Numbered from the stretch's first letter, positions 14,383 through 23,249 are shown. The stretch is 47,671 nt of DNA from Atopobium sp. UBA2090 (GCA_002331575.1 DCZG01000075.1:8635-56305), one strand, 5' to 3'. Notes: generated from the letters alone by a model not told the origin. A program made the numbers and translations.

Positions 14383-15978
14383 TTGTCAAAGCTGCGGCTT
14401 TATATAGACACCGCGCTGCACCTCAAGCCTAGTCAGATAGCCTATAGAATCTGGCGAAAGCTTGGGGGCAGCACGCGTTTGCACGTTGGTTACGGGCCTT
14501 GCCCCGATGCGGACAAGGCGGATATTCGCCGCGTTCCCGCATTATCGGAGATTGACTTCGATCCAGTTTTTCTAGCTCGTTTTGATGTGGATGCTCTTCT
14601 TGATGACAGGGTGGAACTCCTAAATCACGAAGAGCGCATGGACTGGCGCGAATCGTGGCACGCAGAGCTCTCGACCCCGCTCTGGCGTTTTAACCTGCAT
14701 TACCACGAATACTTGCTTCCTCTTGCGAAAGCTTTCCTCGATGAGGGTGATAAGCGATACCTTGATAAAGCCAAAGCTATTGTGGACGGCTGGATAGACG
14801 CCTGCCCGCGGGAACGTGGAGGAGCTGCCTGGGATCCATACGTCATATCGATGCGCATTGTGAGTTGGCTTGCTTTTAGAGCTGAGCTTGATGACGCATT
14901 GAGAGCTGATAAAGCGTTTTGCGAGCGTATTGACGCATCGCTGGTCGAGCAGTACGTACATCTTTCCCAGCACCTGGAGAAGGACCTCCTGGCCAATCAC
15001 TATCTAGAGAACTTGAAGGCCCTCACTATCCTCGCGTGTTATTTCGACGACCGCAAGACGCTCGAGCTTGTTTTGCCTATGCTAAAGGCTCAGGTTGACG
15101 AGCAGGTGCTCGATGACGGGATGCACTTCGAGCTAAGCCCGATGTATCAGAAGATTGTGCTTGAGGACCTGATGCGCGCTGCAATTATCTTGCGTTACTC
15201 GGGCTTTGGCGAGCATGCCGAAGCTTTTAAGCTTCAGCAGATGTGCGACTGCCTATACTCCATGGAGCGCGGGATTAATAGGACTCCACTGTTCAACGAT
15301 TGCGGCGACAACGTGGCTAAGAGTCGCGACGCGCTGTTGCTTTGCGCTCGCGAGCGTTTCGGCGTTGTACCGGAATTTCATGGTGTGCTAAAGAATTCAG
15401 GCTATTGCATTCTCGAGCGGCAGACCAAGGCGGGCTTCGTTAAGGTGATTTTCGATGCCGGCAAGCCGGGCCCGGCCTATGCCATGGGGCACGTTCATTG
15501 CGACGCATTGAGTTTCGAGTGCTTTGTGGATGGAGAGCCGTGGATCGTGAACTGCGGCACCTATGCATATCAAGATGCCAAGAGACTCGAGTTCAAGAAG
15601 ACGCAGGCCCATAGCGGCGTGATGGTCGATGGCGTAGAGCAGCATGAGTGCTGGGCGCCGTTTCGGGTTGCTAGATACAGCACTTGCAAAATAGAGTTTT
15701 CAGACGGCATAAGTGCCCGAGGCTCTATGAAGCTGCGTGGGCGCAACCCGAGAATTGTTAGGGATATTTGTCTTTCGGATAATGACGTTCGTGTCATAGA
15801 TAAGGCTTTTGGCGGCAAGAGACTAGAAGGTTCCTTCATTTTCGCATTTGGACTGCCCAATATTGCTGAGCAGGGCATCGATGTGAACTACTCGCCTGAA
15901 TTCGGATTGCTTGGTTCTGCGCGTAAAGTCATTGTGGATGCATCCGATGGATTAGTTATTCCGTATCCGATGTTTTAA
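14383..15978 (+). CDS. Heparinase II/III family protein (polysaccharide lyase-like) 1
   Basis: This 531-aa protein has the alpha/alpha-toroid N-terminal half (LWRFNLHYHEYLLPLAKAF near residue 105; NHYLENLKAL near 205) and the heparinase II/III beta-sandwich C-terminal half, with GHVHCDALSFECFVDGEPW (about 367-385) and a following GTYAYQD segment. Family enzymes cleave uronic acid-containing polysaccharides by beta-elimination. No signal peptide is visible, so export or a cytoplasmic role is unresolved. Within a synthesis operon that makes UDP-ManNAcA, it could trim or edit the polymer, as alginate lyase does in alginate operons. The start is a TTG at 14383 behind GGGGAGA. Confidence 0.83.
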   Translation: MSKLRLYIDTALHLKPSQIAYRIWRKLGGSTRLHVGYGPCPDADKADIRRVPALSEIDFDPVFLARFDVDALLDDRVELLNHEERMDWRESWHAELSTPLWRFNLHYHEYLLPLAKAFLDEGDKRYLDKAKAIVDGWIDACPRERGGAAWDPYVISMRIVSWLAFRAELDDALRADKAFCERIDASLVEQYVHLSQHLEKDLLANHYLENLKALTILACYFDDRKTLELVLPMLKAQVDEQVLDDGMHFELSPMYQKIVLEDLMRAAIILRYSGFGEHAEAFKLQQMCDCLYSMERGINRTPLFNDCGDNVAKSRDALLLCARERFGVVPEFHGVLKNSGYCILERQTKAGFVKVIFDAGKPGPAYAMGHVHCDALSFECFVDGEPWIVNCGTYAYQDAKRLEFKKTQAHSGVMVDGVEQHECWAPFRVARYSTCKIEFSDGISARGSMKLRGRNPRIVRDICLSDNDVRVIDKAFGGKRLEGSFIFAFGLPNIAEQGIDVNYSPEFGLLGSARKVIVDASDGLVIPYPMF

Positions 15979-15995
15979 GAAAGGGCTGAGCATCG

Positions 15996-17021
15996 ATGAG
16001 TCGCCATTGTCTTACTTATATCGGCAGTTTCCCGCCCCCTTACGGTGGCGTGACGGTCAAGAATGCGCTTCTCTATAAGCATTTGAGCGACCGTTTGACA
16101 ATGGATAAGCTTGACTTATCCATTGTCAAGGAACTTAACCCTAGAATGATATTAAGGCTTATTCGGTGTCTGTTTTCGCATGACGGTCTACTTGTTCTGG
16201 GTGTCAGCGCAGATTGGCGTTATAGGCTGACATATCTTTTGCATCGATTCAATAGGTCAAAAATGGGGCGCTCTATTCTGATTGTTATGGGGGGCAAGAC
16301 GCCTGAGAGCGTCACTTACGCGAACAGGTTGAACGGATATAGACGCGTTTACGTCGAGACTGAGAGCATGAAGCATGGGTTTGAGGCGATGGGGGTTCAT
16401 AACGTTTCTATCTATCCGAACTGCCGTGAGATGCCGAAGGCTCCGATTCAGGTTAGGTCTTCGGGGAGAGGTCGCATGAGTAGTGTTTTCTTCTCGCTGA
16501 TTAGCCCTGATAAGGGGGTAGAAATTGCCTTGGGCGCAGCAAAACTGCTGCCTGAGGTGGACTTCCATTTCTATGGCCGTATTGAGGGCGGCTACGAGGA
16601 TTGTTTTCTAGGCAAGGTTGACGAACTGTCCAACGTCTACTACCACGGCGTCTTTGATTCCGTGGCAGGGGATGTTTTGGGCGAGTTGAACAAGTACGAT
16701 GTGCATATTTTCCCGACACAGTGCCCCAACGAAGGCGTTCCTGGCGTTTTGGTGGAGACCAAAATGGCTGCGGTGCCGACTGTTGCGAGCAATGCCAGCT
16801 ATAATGCCGAGCTTGTCGAATCTGGTAAGGACGGCATCGTTCTTGATGAGTGTACGGCTGAAGCGATGTGCGGGGCGATAAAAGTTTTGGACGGGGATCG
16901 CGAGCTTCTTGTTTCGATGAAGAAGGCGGCGCTCGCGTCGGCGGAGTACTTTTGTGTGGACCACTACCTCGAGGAGCTGGTCGCGGATTTGGAGAATGGG
17001 CGGAAGGGGGCTCTTAGATGA
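15996..17021 (+). CDS. Glycosyltransferase (GT-B, GT4-like)
   Basis: This 341-aa enzyme starts with SFPPPYGGV, the N-terminal glycine loop seen in GT4 enzymes. The C-terminal half has FFSLISPDKG (about residues 168-177), FHFYGRIEGG (about 190-199) and FPTQCPNEGVPGVLVETKMA (about 243-262), the usual donor-binding region with the EGxPxxxxE pattern. It should add a sugar in repeat-unit assembly at the inner membrane; donor and linkage are unknown. It overlaps the following acetyltransferase by 4 bases (ATGA). The coding sequence contains a perfect 15-bp inverted repeat near its 5' end, listed separately. Confidence 0.8.
   Translation: MSRHCLTYIGSFPPPYGGVTVKNALLYKHLSDRLTMDKLDLSIVKELNPRMILRLIRCLFSHDGLLVLGVSADWRYRLTYLLHRFNRSKMGRSILIVMGGKTPESVTYANRLNGYRRVYVETESMKHGFEAMGVHNVSIYPNCREMPKAPIQVRSSGRGRMSSVFFSLISPDKGVEIALGAAKLLPEVDFHFYGRIEGGYEDCFLGKVDELSNVYYHGVFDSVAGDVLGELNKYDVHIFPTQCPNEGVPGVLVETKMAAVPTVASNASYNAELVESGKDGIVLDECTAEAMCGAIKVLDGDRELLVSMKKAALASAEYFCVDHYLEELVADLENGRKGALR
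16095..16129. repeat. Perfect 15-bp inverted repeat inside a glycosyltransferase gene
   Basis: Arms 16095-16109 and 16115-16129 are exact reverse complements separated by the 5-base loop CTTGA. They would form a very stable RNA hairpin 100 bases into the gene. The reading frame passes through intact. Confidence 0.8.
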
Positions 17022-17437
17022 GCACTTTTATGAATGCGGCGAACAAGCAGCGAAGGGCACATTGGCTTTTTTGCCATAAGCTCAAGCCTCTGGCAAAGCT
17101 GTACGAGATGTGGATTTATCTTGTGCACAACTCATTCATTCCCGCTCAGTGTGAAATTGGCGAGGGCACAAGCTTCGGCTACAAGGGTATCGGCGTAGTG
17201 ATACATAAGCGTGCGAAGATTGGGAAGAATTGCGTGATTGCGCAAGGCGTGACCATCGGCGGGCGCAGTGGGCACTACGAGGTGCCTGTTATCGGTGATA
17301 ATTGCCACATCGGTGCGGGCGCTAAGGTGCTTGGGCCAATCGTGATTGGTGACAATGTGACTATTGGCGCGAATGCCGTGATGATTAAGGATGCGCCCTC
17401 TGGGTCTGTCTGGGGGGGGTGCCTGCGAAATGTCTAA
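17018..17437 (+). CDS. Hexapeptide-repeat (CysE-like) acetyltransferase, C-terminus out of frame
   Basis: This 139-aa left-handed beta-helix protein has hexapeptide turns (IGEGTSFGYKGIGVVIHKRAKIG, then NCVIAQGVTIGG, VIGDNCHIGAGAKVLGPIVIGDN), like serine acetyltransferases and the O-acetyltransferases of capsule loci. It probably acetylates a sugar using acetyl-CoA. As written it ends SVWGGCLRNV, which does not match the family. Adding one G to the G8 tract at 17412-17419 restores GGVPAKCLKQAPKEEVE, the expected family ending, and stops at 17466, where TGA overlaps the ATG of the next gene. This indicates a recent frameshift, phase variation or a sequencing error. The core fold and active-site histidine region are upstream of the shift, so the truncated form may keep activity. 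Confidence 0.8.
   Translation: MSTFMNAANKQRRAHWLFCHKLKPLAKLYEMWIYLVHNSFIPAQCEIGEGTSFGYKGIGVVIHKRAKIGKNCVIAQGVTIGGRSGHYEVPVIGDNCHIGAGAKVLGPIVIGDNVTIGANAVMIKDAPSGSVWGGCLRNV
17412..17419 (+). repeat. G8 homopolymer tract, candidate contingency locus
   Basis: Eight consecutive G residues lie in the 3' part of the acetyltransferase gene. At nine G the family C-terminus is restored, with an ATGA overlap to the next gene; at eight the protein is shortened and altered. Confidence 0.7.
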
Positions 17438-17462
17438 AGCAGGCACCGAAGGAGGAGGTCGA

Positions 17463-18641
17463 ATGAGCGTCCTTTTCACTTCCGCAATTGACTTTAACTC
17501 GAACTCATCTCTCGGCATCTCCGCTAAGGTGATGTCTCAGGCAAGAGCTTCTGAAGAGGCTGGACACGACGTCTTTATCAGCAAGGACTACGGCTTAGAA
17601 ACGAGGATAGAACGGCCCAGCAGTGGAAAAGTCGTTGCCAGCCATGTTCGGAAGACTGCGGGAGATCGCAGAAGTAAATATGCTTTTCTGAGCGATTGGT
17701 CTCTTGCGAACGGTGTTGAGGCGGTGGTAATTCGTTTTGATCATCTTGACAATGTTTTCTGCTCATTCTCAAAACAGCTTCGAAGCCATGGGGTTGTCCT
17801 TGCGGTAGAGTTTCCCACCTTCCCTTTTGAGCTGGAAAGGGATGCGCGCCATAAAAGGCTTCTCGAATCGTGCAAGTATTTGAGCTATTTTGCACGCAGG
17901 ACTTATGCGTGGCTGGAGTCGCTTAGGGCGAAGCATGCCCCGCGCTACTTCGACTACGCCATCACTTACCTTGATGACGACACTATCTGGGGAGTACCGA
18001 ACATTACCTACGACAACGGGATTGACCTTGGAGCTATTCCATTGAGAAAGGTTGGCGCGCCTTGCGAAGTCGTGAGGCTTCTTGCTGTCGCCAAGTTTTC
18101 CCCTCATCATGGTGTCGACAGGCTCATTCGCGGGCTCGCCGAGTATAAGGGTGATCAACCCGTGCGGCTTACCCTTGTTGGCGTGGGTGCAGAGAATCCT
18201 TCCTTGGAAAAGCTCGTTTCCGAGCTGAAGCTAGGAGATTCTGTTGTGTTTGCGGGCGCTGCGACCGGAAGCAAGCTTGACGCTTTCTTTGATGACGCGG
18301 ATGTTGCTGTCGGTTCTCTTGGATTGCATAGAATCGGGATTTCCCTCGGTTCAACGATGAAATCCAGGGAGTATTGTGCCAGAGGCATACCGTTTATCTA
18401 TTCGTTCCCCGAGAAAGGTTTTAACGGGGACGAGGAGTTCACTCTCCTGCTTCCCAGCAATGACGACCCGATACCCATTGACAAGGTTGTCGCTTTTGCA
18501 AATAGGACGGCTACAGACCCGGAGACTGGCAGCAAGATGCGTGCCTTCGCCGAGAAGCAGTTCGACTGGAAAGTGCAGATGGATAAGGTGCTGAAGGTTC
18601 TAGAAGCGGAAGTTGCGGATAAGAGAGGCAAGAAAGGCTAA
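17463..18641 (+). CDS. Glycosyltransferase (GT4-like)
   Basis: This 392-aa GT-B-type protein has an N-terminal acceptor half, starting with VLFTSAIDFNSNSSLG, and a C-terminal donor half with LLAVAKFSPHHGVDRLIRGLAEY (about residues 203-225), LTLVGVGAE (about 233-241) and a glycine-rich LGLHRIGISLGSTMKSREYCARGIP segment (about 286-310). The last differs from the usual EGFPxVxLE motif but keeps the positions for sugar-nucleotide binding. It should add one residue of the repeat unit. The ATG at 17463 follows GAAGGAGGAGG and would overlap the restored acetyltransferase stop, so translation of the two was probably coupled. Confidence 0.75.
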   Translation: MSVLFTSAIDFNSNSSLGISAKVMSQARASEEAGHDVFISKDYGLETRIERPSSGKVVASHVRKTAGDRRSKYAFLSDWSLANGVEAVVIRFDHLDNVFCSFSKQLRSHGVVLAVEFPTFPFELERDARHKRLLESCKYLSYFARRTYAWLESLRAKHAPRYFDYAITYLDDDTIWGVPNITYDNGIDLGAIPLRKVGAPCEVVRLLAVAKFSPHHGVDRLIRGLAEYKGDQPVRLTLVGVGAENPSLEKLVSELKLGDSVVFAGAATGSKLDAFFDDADVAVGSLGLHRIGISLGSTMKSREYCARGIPFIYSFPEKGFNGDEEFTLLLPSNDDPIPIDKVVAFANRTATDPETGSKMRAFAEKQFDWKVQMDKVLKVLEAEVADKRGKKG

Positions 18642-18642
18642 C

Positions 18643-20550
18643 ATGGTTCAGCGTATATGCCGGCGTCTTGCCGTTGCGGTCGCCAACAGGACCACGCGTA
18701 AGGTTAAGAGGCAGATATATAAGAGTAGTAGCAGCGCCATCCGCCAGAAGGCATCTTGTTTAGGTAACGAGCTTGCCGAGGGTTTTAACGGGCGCATTTT
18801 TGTCGATAGTGGCTCTGCTGGATTCAAGTCCTTCGATATCGAGATCCGGAGAGCTGCCGAGAGGATAATCGGTGGCTCCTTCGTGCTTTTCGGGGAATGG
18901 TTCGATCTGCCAAGAGATATTACCGTGGAAGACGAATGGCGTACTGATTTCGTTGCTGGATATCGTTTTCCAGATGGGCCTTACGATGCCATTAAACCGG
19001 AATCTGGAGTTGCCGACATAAAGGTGCCATGGGAATACGGAAGGATGCAGTACCTTCTCCCCCTTGCGGCGGCATTTCGCCAAACAGGCGATGCAAGGTT
19101 CCTTGATTGTTATCGTGCCAAAGTGGGCTCTTTTGCCTCTGTGAACCCTATGGGGAGGGGTGTCCAGTGGACGTGCACTATGGAAGTCGGCATTCGCGTG
19201 TTCAACCTACTTTCCTCATACGAGCTGTTGCGGTGCGGGCTTTGCGAGGACGACCCAATGCATACGGTGATTGCGGAGCTTGCTTTCTGCCATGGTGAGC
19301 ATATTTGGGCAAACCTCGAGACATCAGCTAGATTGCAAGAGAACAACCACTACATCGCCGACCTGCTTGGACTTGCTGCTGTCGTTGCGGCCTACCCCAA
19401 CCTGCCCAAAGCACGGAAGTGGGGGGAATACACCCACAACGAGCTGATGAGATGCGTGCGGAAACAGGTTCTCGACGACGGTTGTTGCTTCGAGCGCAGC
19501 ACCCGCTATACACGGCTGATGGGAGAGATGCTCTTCTTCGCGGGCAAGTGCTTTGCTGAAACGCCCTATAAGCTGCCAGCGGAGTATTTTGAGCGTCTTT
19601 CGATTCTCGGTCGTTTTCTTGATGCCGTAACAAACAAAGATGGGCGTTCCCTGCAGGTAGGAGATAACGATTCAGGACGCGTAGTGTGTATTTCACCCGA
19701 GCGCTATGATGACTTACGCCTCGTGAGTAGGCTGGTTGACAGGGAAATCGGTCCGGATGCTCCTGATGAAGCGTTCTTCGCCGAAGAAGAGCTGTTTTAC
19801 GGTGCTTCCGGCCGTGTTGCATGTTTTCCCTCATGGCGCGGAGGGGCGAGAACGTTTTATGATGCGGGTATGGCTCTTGCTAGGTATGGAGACTGGTCGT
19901 TGGGATTCTTCGCTTCTGATGGCTTTGTCGATGAGTCCGAGCCTGGACATACGCATAACGATAAGCTTTCCTTCACGCTTGGCTTCAAGGGCGTGCCGTT
20001 TTTTGTGGACCCCGGTTCTGGTGTTTATACGCGCGATCCCAAGGTGCGCAATATCCTTCGCGGTACCGCACAACACTCGACGTTGCGGTTTGGGAATCTT
20101 GAGCAAAATGAATTCCGAGGGTTGTTTGGGTATACGAGGTGCGGCGGCGCGAGCCTTGATGTTGCGGAGGCTGATGGGACGGTTGTTTTCAGGGGCGCGA
20201 CGGATTGCTGGGCCACGCGTCTTGGCGTGACTCACAAGAGGGTTGTGGAGGTTGGATCGGAGGGGGTTGCGGTCAAGGATGACGTTGAGGGCGCTGCGCC
20301 CGCCGTTGCTGCGACGAGATCATTCGTTCTTGCTCCGGAGGTCGATGTTTCCGTTGTGGGACGCAAAGAGGCGGTCCTAACGTGTCGGGGTGTTTCGGTG
20401 GTCTTTTGCGCCGAAAGCGATATTAGCGTTCGGGAGGGGCTTTATTCCCCACATTATGGCGCCGTCATAAAGAGCTCGATTCTTGATGTTCCTTTTGAAT
20501 ATGGCAGGACTAATGTGATTACTGTTAGGGAGATCCTTAATGAAGACTAG
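18643..20550 (+). CDS. Heparinase II/III family protein (polysaccharide lyase-like) 2
   Basis: This 635-aa protein has the full two-part architecture. The toroid half contains VQWTCTMEVGIRVFNLLSSY and LQENNHYIADLLGLAAV. The heparinase II/III domain contains GHTHNDKLSFTLGFKGVPFFVDPGSG (about residues 436-461), then RNILRGTAQHSTLRF, including the conserved histidines and tyrosines of the family. It is distinct from the 531-aa heparinase-like protein in the same operon, and longer. No signal peptide is visible; the first 40 residues are strongly basic. A role in cutting or modifying the nascent uronic acid-containing polymer is inferred from context. The ATG at 18643 follows AAGAAAGG, and the 3' end overlaps the polymerase gene by 11 bases. 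Confidence 0.85.
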   Translation: MVQRICRRLAVAVANRTTRKVKRQIYKSSSSAIRQKASCLGNELAEGFNGRIFVDSGSAGFKSFDIEIRRAAERIIGGSFVLFGEWFDLPRDITVEDEWRTDFVAGYRFPDGPYDAIKPESGVADIKVPWEYGRMQYLLPLAAAFRQTGDARFLDCYRAKVGSFASVNPMGRGVQWTCTMEVGIRVFNLLSSYELLRCGLCEDDPMHTVIAELAFCHGEHIWANLETSARLQENNHYIADLLGLAAVVAAYPNLPKARKWGEYTHNELMRCVRKQVLDDGCCFERSTRYTRLMGEMLFFAGKCFAETPYKLPAEYFERLSILGRFLDAVTNKDGRSLQVGDNDSGRVVCISPERYDDLRLVSRLVDREIGPDAPDEAFFAEEELFYGASGRVACFPSWRGGARTFYDAGMALARYGDWSLGFFASDGFVDESEPGHTHNDKLSFTLGFKGVPFFVDPGSGVYTRDPKVRNILRGTAQHSTLRFGNLEQNEFRGLFGYTRCGGASLDVAEADGTVVFRGATDCWATRLGVTHKRVVEVGSEGVAVKDDVEGAAPAVAATRSFVLAPEVDVSVVGRKEAVLTCRGVSVVFCAESDISVREGLYSPHYGAVIKSSILDVPFEYGRTNVITVREILNED

Positions 20551-21817
20551 AACCTCTAGTGTTTCTTACGTGCCGAATGCGGATCTAACAGGGCTTGTCT
20601 TCTGCTTCTCTCTGATAATACTTCTCTTCTCTAGTATTTCGCTGCCGGCAGGTTCTCCTATTGGCTCTGTGGTTGGAGAGGTTCTAGGGTCGCTTCCTGG
20701 CGTTGCTGTGGTGGCGAATGTCGACTCGTTTTCCCTTACGCAGGTTCGTTATTCTGACCTGAACGTTGCGATACCGGTGGCTTTTCTTCTCATGGTGGTT
20801 GTTCTCGTTCGTAATGGCAAACGAACTCTGAGTCTGAGGATGAATATTGCCTACGCTTTCCTCCTAGTTTTCGCGTTGATTGCTGGGACTTCCGCGCTTT
20901 TCTATAAGGAGTACGTGGAAGCCCTGAAGCTTGCGGTTTATGTGGTAGGCATCGCTTGCTTCTTCTCGTTCGAAGACGAAGAGAGGAAGGGCATCGCTAG
21001 AAAACTGCTCTCCATATGTCTAGTAGCTGGTATCGTGAACGCCGGCATAACAATTTGGCAGTATGGTTCTATGGCCAGTTGGGAGTTCTCTCCATCGACG
21101 ATTCGCCTTTATAGACCGGATGGGATTTTTGGCGACTCGATCATTTCTGCTCTGTTTAGCAATGTGACTATTGCGGTTTTGGCTTTGGGTGCCACGCGGC
21201 TTAAAGCGCCTGTGCGCATCATTGTAATTTTGCTGTGCATGGTTGCTGGCGTTGTCACCGGTGCGAGAACTTTCTATTATCTGCTGGTAATCGTTGGCGC
21301 TTACCTGATGCTGGCTAAGACTCGTGATGTCTCGCTTGAGAAAAAGGTACTCCTGCTCTGTTTGATGATTGCCGTCGTTGCCGTCGTTGCTAGTCCGCTC
21401 GGACAGTCGATGATCGATTCCCTGACGTTTCAAGATATCGTTTCAAGTCGAGATATCAAGAGGCAACTGGCGATAGAGCAGTTTGGCAACTCTCCCGTTT
21501 TTGGCATCGGCACCGGGCAGTACGCTATTTACGAGGCTTCGCTTGGCATGCCGGCCAACTCCGGTCTTCACGGAACGAACCCACATAATGTCTATGTGCA
21601 GGTTCTTTGCGAGAATGGACTGGTTGGATTTATCCCCTTTGTTCTAGGTCTAATTTGTTCCCTTTGGCTGGCGTTCAAAAGAAAGAACGCTTTGGCCGTT
21701 GTGTTGCTGGTCATTTACACGGCGATTGGCTGGTCATTGGGCATTCTGTATTCAATTGCGTTCACCTCGTTCTTTGTTGTTTTCGTCTGCTCCCTTCTAG
21801 GGACTTCGGAGGATTAA
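20540..21817 (+). CDS. O-antigen ligase/polymerase family protein (Wzy-like)
   Basis: This 425-aa protein has about eleven hydrophobic segments. A larger extracytoplasmic loop follows residue 290 and ends near HGTNPHNVYVQVLCENGLVGF (about 337-357), the conserved Wzy_C (PF04932) signature. It should polymerise lipid-linked repeat units on the outer face of the membrane. The ATG follows AGGGAGAT and lies inside the end of the second heparinase gene. In a monoderm-like Coriobacterium without O-antigen, polymerase fits better than ligase. Confidence 0.85.
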   Translation: MKTRTSSVSYVPNADLTGLVFCFSLIILLFSSISLPAGSPIGSVVGEVLGSLPGVAVVANVDSFSLTQVRYSDLNVAIPVAFLLMVVVLVRNGKRTLSLRMNIAYAFLLVFALIAGTSALFYKEYVEALKLAVYVVGIACFFSFEDEERKGIARKLLSICLVAGIVNAGITIWQYGSMASWEFSPSTIRLYRPDGIFGDSIISALFSNVTIAVLALGATRLKAPVRIIVILLCMVAGVVTGARTFYYLLVIVGAYLMLAKTRDVSLEKKVLLLCLMIAVVAVVASPLGQSMIDSLTFQDIVSSRDIKRQLAIEQFGNSPVFGIGTGQYAIYEASLGMPANSGLHGTNPHNVYVQVLCENGLVGFIPFVLGLICSLWLAFKRKNALAVVLLVIYTAIGWSLGILYSIAFTSFFVVFVCSLLGTSED

Positions 21818-21819
21818 TC

Positions 21820-23082
21820 TTGAAGATTAAGCAGGTTATACCGCGGGACTTTTCGGTTGTGACTATGTTTAACATGGCCGCAAGGGCGCTACAGCTGGTT
21901 GTGACCGTCGCATTGGTACGGATACTTTCAGTTGAGGATTACGCAAGCTACACTGTGTTCTTCACAACTTCGTCGACTATTTTAGGGATTGCCGGGCAAA
22001 GTATCGCGCTTGCCTATGTTCGCTACAATACCGAGAGGATGACCAAGGATCGTGCATACCGCGATTCACTTATTTTTATTTCGCATGCGATTAACGTAGC
22101 TTGCCTTGTCCTTCTTCTTGTCGGGTCTTACCCTATGGCTGAAGCTATGGGAGTCGCCCATCCAGTCATGCTGGCCGCTATCGTTTACGGCTTTTTGCTG
22201 GGTACTGTGCAGCTGAATATCGCCTTCTTCCAATCCCGTGAACTCTATGCTAAGTCCGGTGTTGTCGAGAATGCGAAGCAGTTGACCCTGCTCGCCTGCA
22301 TTGCGCTTGCGGTTGTATTGGCGGCGGGTTCGTTGGAGAGCATTCTTGCATCGTACTGCTTTTCGGGATTAGCCTGTTTTGTGATTTCGCTTACTATGAT
22401 AGGGAAGCTTGTTAGGCACGGCGATGCGGCTATCGCGGTTGACTTCAAGGCTGGTAGGGAGTTCCTGGCTGTTTCTGCTTGGTTGATTCTCTATAGCGTT
22501 GCCGCGCAATTGTACAACCAGGCGAATATCACTATGCTGGCGTCCTTTGGGTCTACCCAGGCGGTCGCCGAGTTCGGCGTTGCATCGAAGTACTTTAACA
22601 TGGTGCTGCTCTTCCTGCCTTCCATTAAGACCGTCCTTCGCGTTAGGATGTCCAAGGCGGAGATGACCGAGAGTACCGAGAAACAGCGCGAGTTTGCTAT
22701 CAAGTGGTTCAAGAAGACTACCGTGCCATTCGTGGCTTTGGTTGCAATTTGCTGTGTCGGGGCTCAGCTTGTTTTCCCTGTTTTGAACGGTGATGGATAC
22801 GATGCATCTATACCAATGTTTCAAATACTGTGCATCAACGCATTTTCGGCCTATGTCTTTGCGCCGGCGTCCGCGCTCATCATGTCGCTGAATCGCTATG
22901 GTCTTCAATTTGCCATAGCGCTTATCTCCCTTGCTATCAACCTTGTGGGCAACTATCTTCTGATACCTCTGTACGGCGGCATCGGTACTTCAATTGCCAC
23001 AACAATATCGCAGATAGCGCTCAATGTGATGATGACGGTTGTCGTATTCAGGGTCGGTGCCAAGAGTATTAAGTTGGGGTAG
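21820..23082 (+). CDS. Oligosaccharide flippase (Wzx-like)
   Basis: This 420-aa integral membrane protein of the polysaccharide-synthesis/MATE-like superfamily has about twelve hydrophobic segments and starts with FSVVTMFNMAARALQLVVTVALVRILSVEDYASYT, typical of Wzx N-termini. It should flip undecaprenyl-linked repeat units to the outer face for Wzy. I chose the TTG at 21820 behind CGGAGG; it lies two bases after the polymerase stop. The longer open frame upstream runs antiphase through wzy and is not used. It is the last clear gene of the polysaccharide operon, and no terminator was found directly after it. Confidence 0.87.
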   Translation: MKIKQVIPRDFSVVTMFNMAARALQLVVTVALVRILSVEDYASYTVFFTTSSTILGIAGQSIALAYVRYNTERMTKDRAYRDSLIFISHAINVACLVLLLVGSYPMAEAMGVAHPVMLAAIVYGFLLGTVQLNIAFFQSRELYAKSGVVENAKQLTLLACIALAVVLAAGSLESILASYCFSGLACFVISLTMIGKLVRHGDAAIAVDFKAGREFLAVSAWLILYSVAAQLYNQANITMLASFGSTQAVAEFGVASKYFNMVLLFLPSIKTVLRVRMSKAEMTESTEKQREFAIKWFKKTTVPFVALVAICCVGAQLVFPVLNGDGYDASIPMFQILCINAFSAYVFAPASALIMSLNRYGLQFAIALISLAINLVGNYLLIPLYGGIGTSIATTISQIALNVMMTVVVFRVGAKSIKLG

Positions 23083-23108
23083 GCGCCTAAAAGCCATCTG
23101 GGCAATAG

Positions 23109-23249
23109 TTGCTGTTTGGAATTCGTTTTAGAGGGGTTGGGCGAACGAAGTTCAATGTTGAAGGTGTTGTCCAGGAGGTCGCCAGGATGGCCGACGGCCC
23201 GGCCATCGACATAGATCCCTTGACCTATCGCAACGTTGAACTGTGGTGA
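23109..23249 (+). pseudogene. Gene remnant, about 46 codons
   Basis: After an in-frame TAG at 23106, the frame reads FRGVGRTKFNVE, then EVARMADGPAIDIDPLTYRNVELW and a stop at 23249. The composition looks like real protein, but there is no convincing start or ribosome site, so it is probably the 3' remnant of a lost gene. I do not recognise the family. It overlaps the next small frame by 4 bases. Confidence 0.35.
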
